From Bacteroidota bacterium (GTDB taxonomy: Bacteria > Bacteroidota > Bacteroidia > Flavobacteriales_D > Crocinitomicaceae), in assembly GCA_024280195.1 (NCBI GenBank), contig JAJRQP010000069.1, positions 1-5,258 of the forward strand: 5,258 bases of DNA, in the 5' to 3' direction. Each line of letters begins with the position of its first letter. The first letter of the stretch is position 1. The notes below the pieces were generated by a model. That model made no database searches, was not told where the DNA came from, and worked only from the letters and a program-made list of their open reading frames with translations. A program made the position numbers and the translations under genes. This document shows, one piece after another, positions 1-5,258 of the stretch.

Positions 1-1
1 A

Positions 2-2122
2 GATGGAGAAAAAATAAAAGTCCTCGATTTAAAATTAAAAGACGATGCCAAAAAAGGATATTTCGGTCGGATTTCTGGGGCAACTGACTTTGGATTAACT
101 CCTTTCGATGGTGTCATCGGAACGAACCCGTTCTTCGAAGGAGAGTTGTTATTGAATAAATTTGACGGTAACCAAAAGATTTCTGTTTTTGCATTGGGGT
201 CTAACACACCAACATCGAATTTCTCTCGTGGGGACATGAGTAAATTTGGTCTAGAAAATGAAGAGGGTGCAGGTCGTAGATTTTGGGAGGATGGTACTCA
301 AAATACAAGCGGTATTCCTCAAACACTTCGTGCAGGAATTTATTACAGTGATAAGTTTGGAAAGAACAAAAACATCAAGCTGAACACGAATTATTCTTAT
401 TACAACACTCAATTAGAGTCTATTTCTGCAAGTAGCTCAGAATATTATTTGAGAGATACTACTTATTATACCAATGATTCGCTACGTAACTTTAATCGAA
501 ATGAATCTCATCGATTTAATGTTCGTTTCATTGCTCCTTTAGACTCTCTCACAACAATAGAGCTAAAGCCGTCCGTCCGATTTGATATTGGTTCTACGGA
601 AGATTTAAAACAAAATGATTTCATTAATCAGACAGGTTTTCAATCTTTACGCACAGTTATACAAAATGACAATGATTCTAAAGGTATTCAAGTCAACGCG
701 ATGGCTAAAGTGGACAGAAAGTTTAGAAAGAAAAAAAGAGAACTTGAATTGAGATATGATTTGAAATACACAAAGAATGAAACGGATGGTTTTCTAAACT
801 CAAAAACATCTTACATCGTTGTTGGGGTTGATACGATTATCGACCAACAAAAAACAAATGATAATAATTTGACGAGTCACTTTGCAACAGCAACCTACAT
901 TGAGCCTCTTTCTAAAAAATGGAGAATTGAACTTCAATACATGTTCGAATATGGTAAAAGCAATCAAGATAAAGAAACCTTTGATGGTTCTAATGGTATT
1001 TACACATCTTACCGTGCAGATTTGTCAAACATCTTCGATAATACTCGACAACAACATCGTGGTGGCTTACGCTTTTTGTACAACACTAAAAAACATACAT
1101 TAAAATTTGGTGCTCGTTTAAGAAACATCGATATTTTAAATGTAAATGAAATTACAAGTGCAGAAGTTCATCAAAACATCACTAATATTCTTCCTCGAAT
1201 TAGTTACCAGTTTAAACCGACAATGAGTAAGCGTTTATCAATCAATTACCAAACCTCATCAAGTCAACCTTCAATAACTGATTTAGCACCTGTGCCTGAC
1301 AACACTAATCCAAACAGAATTCAGGAAGGAAATCCAGATTTACGTCCAAACTACGTACATTCATTAAGTCTGAATTTCAACACATGGAAAGCAATGACTG
1401 GTCGATATATCTGGTCTGGTGCATTCTTCAATTTAACAGATGATGCATTTGCAACATCTACAGATTATGATCAGTTTGGTCGTACAATTTCCAAAACAGT
1501 AAATGTAGATGGGAACTTAAATGCGACACTATTCGCTGGTGGTGGTTACCCAATCTTAAATCGTAAAATTTCATTTCGTCCAAGTGTGAATGGTAGTTTT
1601 AATCGCTATTCAAATTTTATCTCTGGACAAAAGAATATTACAGACAACTTATCTCTTGGTGGAAGTTTCGATATTGATTTTGACTTTGATTCACTTGTTT
1701 TTGATATTGGGGTAAGTACAAGTTACACAAACCCAAAAAGTTCATTAAGTTCTGTTTCAAACACGCCGTTTACCAGCACAGAATTTTATGGTGGTTTTAC
1801 TTGGCGATTACCTCATGGGTTTACTATTGGTTCTGACGCAAATTATACCATGAACAGACAGCAAGGTGATGGTCTTTTCGATATTGATTTCTTTGTTTGG
1901 AACGCAGAGATTAGTAAATCATTCTTAAAAACAAACAATTTAGTTGTTGCGATTATTGGAAAAGATTTACTCAATCAGAATGTAAACGCTCAGAGACAAG
2001 TCAATGGGAATGTCGTTACGAATTACAGGACAACAATTATTTCTCGTTATTTTTTACTAAAAGTAACGTTGAGGTTTAACAATAGAAAAACAAAAGAGGA
2101 GGATTTCAATGGATGGCATTAG
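2..2122 (+). CDS. Outer-membrane beta-barrel protein, TonB-dependent receptor-like (5' part outside window)
   Basis: The frame is open from base 2 without any start, so the gene runs in from the left. The TTG at 146 is only an internal leucine codon. The visible 706 residues end at TAG (2120-2122). The first residues (GEKIKVLDLKLKDDAKKGYF, ending near base 61) look like the junction after the plug domain. They are followed by alternating aromatic/polar strands, the receptor-like EGNPDLRPNY motif (about visible residues 442-451), and a closing strand RYFLLKVTLRFN before a short charged tail. This matches the Bacteroidota 'outer membrane beta-barrel' family (OMP_b-brl_3-like), whose members are usually around 900 residues. 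The signal peptide, carboxypeptidase-like regulatory domain and plug would therefore lie in roughly 200 missing residues. The likely role is an outer-membrane transporter or receptor; the substrate cannot be inferred. The 3' end overlaps the downstream GLPGLI gene. The family call is firm and the transport role is by analogy. Confidence 0.88.
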   Translation, partial: DGEKIKVLDLKLKDDAKKGYFGRISGATDFGLTPFDGVIGTNPFFEGELLLNKFDGNQKISVFALGSNTPTSNFSRGDMSKFGLENEEGAGRRFWEDGTQNTSGIPQTLRAGIYYSDKFGKNKNIKLNTNYSYYNTQLESISASSSEYYLRDTTYYTNDSLRNFNRNESHRFNVRFIAPLDSLTTIELKPSVRFDIGSTEDLKQNDFINQTGFQSLRTVIQNDNDSKGIQVNAMAKVDRKFRKKKRELELRYDLKYTKNETDGFLNSKTSYIVVGVDTIIDQQKTNDNNLTSHFATATYIEPLSKKWRIELQYMFEYGKSNQDKETFDGSNGIYTSYRADLSNIFDNTRQQHRGGLRFLYNTKKHTLKFGARLRNIDILNVNEITSAEVHQNITNILPRISYQFKPTMSKRLSINYQTSSSQPSITDLAPVPDNTNPNRIQEGNPDLRPNYVHSLSLNFNTWKAMTGRYIWSGAFFNLTDDAFATSTDYDQFGRTISKTVNVDGNLNATLFAGGGYPILNRKISFRPSVNGSFNRYSNFISGQKNITDNLSLGGSFDIDFDFDSLVFDIGVSTSYTNPKSSLSSVSNTPFTSTEFYGGFTWRLPHGFTIGSDANYTMNRQQGDGLFDIDFFVWNAEISKSFLKTNNLVVAIIGKDLLNQNVNAQRQVNGNVVTNYRTTIISRYFLLKVTLRFNNRKTKEEDFNGWH
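2094..2102 (+). promoter_or_regulatory. Strong Shine-Dalgarno-like site for the GLPGLI gene
   Basis: AAGAGGAGG ends 6 nt before the ATG at 2109, a textbook spacing and a near-perfect match to the 3' end of 16S rRNA. It lies inside the last codons of the upstream receptor gene, where it encodes K-E-E-D. It supports the 2109 start and suggests re-initiation or coupled translation. None of the other starts visible here (nfu, lipoprotein, response regulator) has such a site, as is usual in Bacteroidota. Confidence 0.6.
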
Positions 2123-2843
2123 AAAATATATCGTTTTTATCGGAGTAATTTTATTTAGTTCGATTTCACTTGGACAAATTACCCAAGGGAAAATAATTTT
2201 TGAACGAAAAACAAATTTGAAAAAGAAATTTGGTGATGACCAAAGAATGAAAGATTTCATCAACGATAAGAATAAAATTAAAGTGGATGTTTTCGAACTT
2301 ATTTTCAATGATACAGCATCTGTTTTTCGTCCTGTAGAAAGTGAAGATACCGAGCAAGGATTTATGCAATACGTTACGAGTCACAATACGGTTTATCAAA
2401 ATCTAAATTCAGAAGAAAATCTATTTGCATTTGATTTATGGGGAAGTACTGTTTACATGAAAACAAAAGCGCCTTCTCCACAGTGGAAAGTAACAGAAAG
2501 CAAACGTAAAATTGGAAAATATATGTGTCGCAAAGCTATTTGGCAGAAAGATGACACAACGAGAATTTACGCTTGGTTTTCAGTCGATGTTGTTCCTTCT
2601 ATTGGCCCTGAAGGGTTCAACGGTTTGCCTGGAGCTATTCTTGGACTTGCTACAGAAGACGGTGGAATCATTTACTTTGCGAAAGAAATAATCATTGAAG
2701 AAATAAACGAAGAAGTTTTAGAATACGACACGAAGAAAGAGAAAATTTATACTTTAGATGGTCTTCGTGAAGAGCTTACAAAACGTTTCGCAGGTCGCTC
2801 TTGGGGACAACGATTATTATTGGATATGTTTCGCTGGTTTTAA
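2109..2843 (+). CDS. GLPGLI family protein, exported
   Basis: This is a 244-residue protein. An N-terminal signal peptide is evident: a short start with R5-K6, a hydrophobic core at about residues 7-19, and likely cleavage after SLG (residue 22), leaving Q23 first. The defining family motif is seen as GPEGFNGLPGAILGL at residues 166-180, with LPGA-I-L in place of LPGL-I. The usual preceding block is also present: KIGKYMCRKA with Cys140, then an AWFSVDVVPSIGP segment. The length is normal for the family (TIGR01200/Porph_ging type). The molecular function of this Bacteroidota family is not established, but members often sit next to TonB-dependent receptors, as here, so an envelope role linked to that receptor is inferred. 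The start is fixed by the signal peptide and the strong ribosome-binding site. The gene overlaps the receptor gene by 14 nt in another frame and converges on the lipoprotein gene with only 14 nt between stops. Confidence 0.88.
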   Translation: MDGIRKYIVFIGVILFSSISLGQITQGKIIFERKTNLKKKFGDDQRMKDFINDKNKIKVDVFELIFNDTASVFRPVESEDTEQGFMQYVTSHNTVYQNLNSEENLFAFDLWGSTVYMKTKAPSPQWKVTESKRKIGKYMCRKAIWQKDDTTRIYAWFSVDVVPSIGPEGFNGLPGAILGLATEDGGIIYFAKEIIIEEINEEVLEYDTKKEKIYTLDGLREELTKRFAGRSWGQRLLLDMFRWF

Positions 2844-2857
2844 AGAAGCTATAATTC

Positions 2858-3151
2858 TTACTTCTTAATGTCCGTAATTTCAATTTTATCTTCGTATTCG
2901 TGATACAGTAAACAAACAGGTTGGTCAATTAATCCAAAACATTCTGTTAATACATCATATTGAACTTTAACCTTATCACCTGTAGCATACGAACTAAGAA
3001 TTTCATCATTACAAACGTAATGGTCCTTTCCGTCTTTCTTCAAGTAAACACCAGAGCAATCACGAACAACCTCCATTTTCTGAGTTTTCTTATCACAAGA
3101 AATGGTTAAGAAGAATAAAAAGGTCAATGTAAGCAATAAAATATTTTTCAT
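2858..3151 (-). CDS. Small cysteine-containing lipoprotein of unknown function
   Basis: This is a 97-residue protein. It starts MKNILLL, has a hydrophobic stretch to residue 17 and a lipobox-like L-T-I-S-C, so lipidation at Cys19 by the Lgt/LspA route is predicted. The mature part is about 79 residues, mostly alternating beta-type sequence, and has four further cysteines: C32 (RDCSGVYL), C47 (HYVCND), C71 (TECFG) and C80 (QPVCLL). These could form two disulfides in the periplasm. The pattern (D-C-S/T-G-x-Y-L, then K-D-x-x-V-C-N, then G-D-x-V) resembles small hypothetical lipoproteins I recall from Bacteroidota, possibly with an OB-like fold, but I cannot name a family. It begins 8 nt after the nfu stop, with no promoter or Shine-Dalgarno sequence in the gap, so it is probably translated from the nfu transcript. 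No function is proposed. Confidence 0.8.
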   Translation of the reverse strand: MKNILLLTLTFLFFLTISCDKKTQKMEVVRDCSGVYLKKDGKDHYVCNDEILSSYATGDKVKVQYDVLTECFGLIDQPVCLLYHEYEDKIEITDIKK

Positions 3152-3159
3152 CTTAAAAA

Positions 3160-3762
3160 TTATTCGTTTTCGGCAACAACTTCTTTTACTTCAGGTAAGT
3201 GCTGTTTCAATAAAGACTCAATTCCTCCTTTTAAAGTTGCAGTACTCGAAGGACATCCTGCGCAAGAACCTTTTAGCAAAACGGTTACCACTCCATTATC
3301 ATAACCTCTAAAATCAATCGCCCCTCCATCGTTTGCAACGGCAGGCTCAACGTATTCTTTCAATAAATCTTTTATGGCCTGATCATATTCAGATGGTGCA
3401 TACACTTTTTGAGGTTGATCCGATTTTTCATTCGAAACAGGAGGTAATTTTGAAGGCATAGCAATGAGGACGTCTTTTCCATCAGCAATCCATTCCTTGA
3501 TAAACTCTCTCAATTCCATCGTGATAAAATCCCAAGAAAGATTATCCGTTTTTGTAATTGTAATAAAATTTGAAGCGATGAAAACACCTTGCACAAAAGG
3601 TAGATTAAACAATTCTTCCGCTAAAGGCGAAAAACCTTTTGCCTCTGCTTTCGAATTAAACTCCACAGAGTCCCCTGTCCCTAACAAGTGTTTATTTGAA
3701 ACAAATTTCATTGTTGCAGGATTGGGTGTCATTTCTGTATATATCGTAACTGGAATTTTCAT
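3160..3762 (-). CDS. Nfu-type iron-sulfur cluster carrier/scaffold protein (NifU family)
   Basis: This 200-residue protein has two domains. Residues 5-95 match the Nfu N-terminal domain: MTPNPATMKFV at 11-21, then SPLAEELFNLPFVQGVFIASNFITITK at about 45-71, with W77. A proline- and polar-rich linker (about 103-122) leads to the NifU C-terminal domain (about 125-197). That domain contains VEPAVANDGGAIDF at 138-151 and the cluster-binding GSCAGCPSS with Cys167 and Cys170, plus the usual TLKGGIESLL helix. Nfu proteins bind a labile [4Fe-4S] cluster, bridged between two monomers through the C-x-x-C pair, and pass it to apo-enzymes in the cytoplasm. Both cysteines are present, so the protein looks functional. 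Length and architecture equal those of the usual bacterial two-domain Nfu. It is preceded by a TANNTTTG promoter and an A-rich leader and followed closely by the lipoprotein gene. No other Fe-S assembly genes lie in the window. Confidence 0.95.
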   Translation of the reverse strand: MKIPVTIYTEMTPNPATMKFVSNKHLLGTGDSVEFNSKAEAKGFSPLAEELFNLPFVQGVFIASNFITITKTDNLSWDFITMELREFIKEWIADGKDVLIAMPSKLPPVSNEKSDQPQKVYAPSEYDQAIKDLLKEYVEPAVANDGGAIDFRGYDNGVVTVLLKGSCAGCPSSTATLKGGIESLLKQHLPEVKEVVAENE

Positions 3763-3795
3763 TTTATTTTTTTTTATTTTTTTTTTACAAAGTTA
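3763..3795 (-). promoter_or_regulatory. nfu promoter (-7 TAACTTTG) and A-tract leader
   Basis: On the minus strand TAACTTTG (3795-3788) is a perfect match to the Bacteroidota -7 box TANNTTTG. It is followed by T-A10-T-A9-T-AAA directly before the ATG at 3762, giving a leader of about 20-25 nt that is almost pure adenine. There is no Shine-Dalgarno sequence, and A-rich leaders are the normal way to recruit ribosomes in Flavobacteriia. A clear TTG -33 element is missing: at the required distance there is only the T run of the preceding terminator, so promoter and terminator abut or overlap. Confidence 0.65.
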
Positions 3796-3811
3796 GTCAA
3801 AACAAAGGCAT

Positions 3812-3840
3812 AAAAAAAACTCCTCTAAAAAGAGGAGTTT
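3812..3840 (-). terminator. Strong intrinsic terminator, minus strand
   Basis: Perfect 10-bp inverted repeat AAACTCCTCT / AGAGGAGTTT (3840-3831 with 3826-3817 on the minus strand) around a 4-nt loop. The 3' arm ends in T and continues into a run totalling eight T (3819-3812). The T run is on the minus strand, so it ends transcripts coming from the response-regulator side. On the plus strand the hairpin is followed by AAACTAAACA, which is no U tract. It ends some 16 nt before the nfu -7 box, isolating nfu from upstream transcription. It lies 245 nt past the response-regulator stop, further than needed for that gene alone. Confidence 0.85.
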
Positions 3841-4008
3841 AAACTAAACAATATTTATAAATTTTTGAAGATTTTATAGAATTACTACGTACCCAAATAC
3901 TTTATTACTTCAAAAATTAAACTTATTCAATATCAAATTATCACGAAGTGATTATTTATTTTACTACCCATACTAAAATTACTTATGAATTGAATAAGCA
4001 TAAATACA
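3812..4008 (-). ncRNA. Candidate structured small RNA (about 195 nt) between response regulator and nfu
   Basis: No credible reading frame exists here on either strand. A promoter candidate (4012-4042) points into the stretch and the terminator at 3812-3840 closes it. Between them, in transcript order, non-crossing perfect stems can form. P1 (10 bp) pairs 3998-3989 with 3931-3922. It encloses P2 (6 bp, 3979-3974 with 3963-3958) and P3 (5 bp, 3952-3948 with 3944-3940). After 3 nt comes P4 (11 bp, AATTTTTGAAG 3918-3908 with CTTCAAAAATT 3870-3860), then a 19-nt A/U-rich linker and the terminator hairpin. The P2 and P4 loops share GTAT(n)GGGTA(n)GTAA. A 5-bp local hairpin (3998-3994 with 3986-3982) would compete with P1. 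No known RNA class was recognised. Most stems are A/U-rich, so chance pairing cannot be excluded. Alternatives are a long 3' UTR of the kinase/regulator mRNA or a leader of nfu. Confidence 0.4.
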
Positions 4009-4011
4009 TTC

Positions 4012-4042
4012 CAAATGTACTGATTTATATGTAATCATCCAA
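4012..4042 (-). promoter_or_regulatory. Candidate Bacteroidota promoter (TTG-N20-TACATTTG)
   Basis: Reading the minus strand, TTG (4042-4040, within CTTTTGG) is followed after 20 nt by TACATTTG (4019-4012). Both elements and the spacing (17-23 nt allowed) fit the flavobacterial -33/-7 consensus TTG ... TANNTTTG. Transcription would begin near 4008 and run into non-coding sequence ending at the terminator at 3812. The -7 box lies in a small perfect hairpin-like repeat TACATT-cca-AATGTA (4005-4019), probably incidental. A lone TANNTTTG is not rare in such A+T-rich DNA, so the call rests on the combination with the -33 element. Confidence 0.45.
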
Positions 4043-4084
4043 AAGAATATTCATAATTGAGGGGGCAACACTCATTTTTTTATT

Positions 4085-4741
4085 TTAAATTGTATCGATG
4101 TAATTCTTATTCTCTAAACACCACTTAAAGAGAGAGTTACTCCCCCCTTTAATTTTTAGTTTTTTACATATCCTACTTCGGTAATTTTCTATTGATTTTT
4201 CAGTGGTAAATAACAATCCAGCAATTTCTTTAGAGGTTTTATTCTCTGCCACTAACTTCAATGTATTAAACTCAGACTTGGATAATGATTTTAATGCAGT
4301 ACGTATTAAATCTGTTTTAGAATTAAATTCTTTACGATTCTCAAGATAAGGTTTAATCCTCTCACTTAAAAATGGAATCCCCACTTTCACGCTTTCGATA
4401 CAATCTACAATCTCTAGGGAAGAATCTTCTTTCAATAGAAAACCAATCGCTCCATTATTAAAAGACTCATTAAAGAATAATTCATCATTATGCATGGTCA
4501 GAATAATAGGTTTAGTTGAAATCTCATTATCCTTAATAAAATGGAGAACATCTATACCTGACAATTCTGGCATATCAATGTCTATAATTGAAAGCATAAA
4601 AGAATCATGTTTTAACGTATCAATTGCTTCTTTTCCATTGTTTACCTCTGTAATTGTACAATCTTTATAATAATCTTCAATCAAAAAGCGTAATCCTTTT
4701 CTAAAGATAGGATGGTCATCTGCTAGTAAAATATTCATCAT
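4085..4741 (-). CDS. NarL/LuxR-type two-component response regulator
   Basis: A 218-residue protein. The receiver domain (about 3-122) has the acidic pair D8-D9, phospho-acceptor Asp54 in SIIDIDMP, Thr82 (LTMHND) and Lys104 (FLLKED), so all residues for phosphoryl transfer are present. A linker (about 123-150) leads to a LuxR/GerE helix-turn-helix (about 152-215): LSKSEFNTLKLVAENKTSKEIA, then TTEKSIENYRSRICKKL as recognition helix. It should bind DNA when phosphorylated; targets are unknown. The 5' end reads ATGATG: the first ATG (4741) overlaps the TGA of the kinase gene as ATGA, which indicates translational coupling. The second ATG (4738) would shorten the protein by one residue and cannot be excluded. 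There is no Shine-Dalgarno sequence. A run of six G (4147-4142) encodes Lys-Gly-Gly near the end. The reading frame across it gives a normal family C-terminus, so no frameshift is suspected. Confidence 0.95.
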   Translation of the reverse strand: MMNILLADDHPIFRKGLRFLIEDYYKDCTITEVNNGKEAIDTLKHDSFMLSIIDIDMPELSGIDVLHFIKDNEISTKPIILTMHNDELFFNESFNNGAIGFLLKEDSSLEIVDCIESVKVGIPFLSERIKPYLENRKEFNSKTDLIRTALKSLSKSEFNTLKLVAENKTSKEIAGLLFTTEKSIENYRSRICKKLKIKGGSNSLFKWCLENKNYIDTI

Positions 4742-5258
4742 TTATTTTTAATTTTTATCACAGCCTTAAGACCTGTTTCTTGTTTTTCAAATTTAATCGT
4801 TCCATTTAACATTTTCAAACGAGAACGGATACTTCTTAAACCAATAGAGTTACTTTCTTGTATCAATTCTTCGTTCATTCCAATTCCATTATCTTGATAA
4901 ACAATCGAATACCCACTATTACTCTTAAGAAATTCAACCTTCAATGAAGTAGCTTTAGAATGTTTGATTGTATTGGTCAATAACTCTTGAATAATACGGT
5001 AAATTCTAATTTCATGTGATTTCTCCAATTTCATTTGATCCAAAAGTTCTAAATCAGATGTCACCACCATTCCTGCAGATTTTGCAACTTCGGATAACAT
5101 TTTATCGATGGATTTATGCAATCCAAGTCGTTTTAACTCTGGAGGAATCAAAGACCTTGAGATACTCCTAACATCCTCAAGCGTAGATGATAAATTCTCA
5201 TTCAATTCATCAAGAGCAAGTGACTCTTCTAATTTTAAATTATTAAATTTATTTTTAA
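4738..5258 (-). CDS. Sensor histidine kinase, NarX/DegS type (5' part outside window)
   Basis: The frame is open to the right edge (first full codon at 5256), and the TTG at 5205 is an internal leucine, so the gene is cut. The visible 172 residues are the C-terminal part. They begin with the end of the HisKA_3 dimerisation domain (EDVRSISRSLIPPELKRLGL, about visible 27-46), followed by a complete HATPase_c domain. In it the N box ELLTNTIKH is at 4986-4960 (Asn95, His99 visible numbering), the G1 box DNGIGM at 4893-4876, and the G2-like SIGLRSIRSRLKMLNG at 4848-4801. The phospho-acceptor His of the H box should lie shortly upstream, outside the window, as do any sensor, TPR or membrane segments, so the stimulus is unknown. 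The kinase would phosphorylate Asp54 of the regulator encoded immediately downstream, whose start codon overlaps this stop codon. Confidence 0.92.
   Translation of the reverse strand, partial: KNKFNNLKLEESLALDELNENLSSTLEDVRSISRSLIPPELKRLGLHKSIDKMLSEVAKSAGMVVTSDLELLDQMKLEKSHEIRIYRIIQELLTNTIKHSKATSLKVEFLKSNSGYSIVYQDNGIGMNEELIQESNSIGLRSIRSRLKMLNGTIKFEKQETGLKAVIKIKNK

Noticed and set aside
146..148. TTG at 146 as start of the receptor gene
   Set aside because: The frame continues open to base 2 with family-typical sequence (KVLDLKLKDD...), so this is an internal leucine.
2843..2866. Weak inverted repeats between the convergent stops (AAGAA/TTCTT, AAGAAG/CTTCTT)
   Set aside because: Stems are 5-6 bp, A/T-rich, with loops of 7-12 nt and no T tract. 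Not a convincing terminator for either gene.
3464..3796. Open frame of 110 codons on the plus strand, antisense to nfu
   Set aside because: It lies almost wholly opposite a clear conserved gene, and its end is a low-complexity Phe/Ile run from the T tract of the nfu leader. A shadow frame.
3798..3806. TTTG motifs just upstream of the nfu -7 box as a possible -33 element
   Set aside because: They lie only about 2-10 nt from TAACTTTG. The Bacteroidota -33/-7 spacing is about 17-23 nt.
4025..4075. A 16-codon minus-strand reading frame (MSVAPSIMNILLDDYI) just after the response regulator
   Set aside because: It is too short to judge, has no ribosome-binding signal beyond an A-rich stretch, and covers the promoter candidate at 4012-4042. 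Chance frames of this size are common.
4058..4081. Plus-strand TGAG...CTCA hairpin followed by seven T, resembling a terminator
   Set aside because: The stem is only 4 bp with a 9-nt loop, and no plus-strand gene ends nearby.
4142..4147. Run of six G in the response-regulator gene as a possible frameshift or phase-variation site
   Set aside because: The frame gives a normal LuxR-type C-terminus across it, and six is short for phase variation.
5203..5205. TTG (minus strand) at 5205 as start of the histidine kinase
   Set aside because: The frame stays open to the window edge, and the kinase needs its H box upstream. The gene is truncated by the window, not short.

Overview
The window is about two-thirds A+T and looks like a Bacteroidota chromosome, most likely order Flavobacteriales. 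Three lines of evidence support this. The protein families are typical of the phylum: an outer-membrane beta-barrel TonB-type receptor paired with a GLPGLI protein, and an Nfu protein with both N- and C-terminal domains. The visible promoters fit the Bacteroidota consensus (-33 TTG, -7 TANNTTTG). Most starts are preceded by A-rich leaders instead of Shine-Dalgarno sequences. A finer placement is not supported. No tRNA, rRNA, CRISPR array, insertion sequence or other sign of mobile DNA was seen.

Layout. The left half is a plus-strand pair: the 3' part of a TonB-dependent-receptor-like barrel protein (2-2122, cut by the left edge), overlapping by 14 nt a secreted GLPGLI-family protein (2109-2843). 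This pair converges on a minus-strand block. Read in its own direction from the right edge, that block holds a NarX/DegS-type sensor kinase (5258-4738, 5' part missing), a NarL/LuxR-type response regulator (4741-4085, ATGA overlap with the kinase), a 322-nt non-coding interval (4084-3763), an Nfu-type Fe-S cluster carrier (3762-3160) and a small lipoprotein (3151-2858).

How the genes work together. The receptor and GLPGLI protein are probably one envelope operon, and the shared end/start with a strong AGAGGAGG suggests coupled translation. The kinase and regulator form a two-component system whose target cannot be read from the window. nfu has its own TANNTTTG promoter and an A-tract leader, and it is followed after 8 nt by the lipoprotein gene, so those two are probably co-transcribed.

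The most interesting stretch is the interval between the response regulator and nfu. On the minus strand it has a full-consensus promoter candidate (TTG-N20-TACATTTG), then about 190 nt without coding potential that can form several non-crossing perfect stems, then a strong intrinsic terminator (10-bp stem plus U8). This is the architecture of a stand-alone small RNA, or less likely of a structured leader for nfu. It is an inference from sequence alone, because A+T-rich DNA makes some chance pairing likely.
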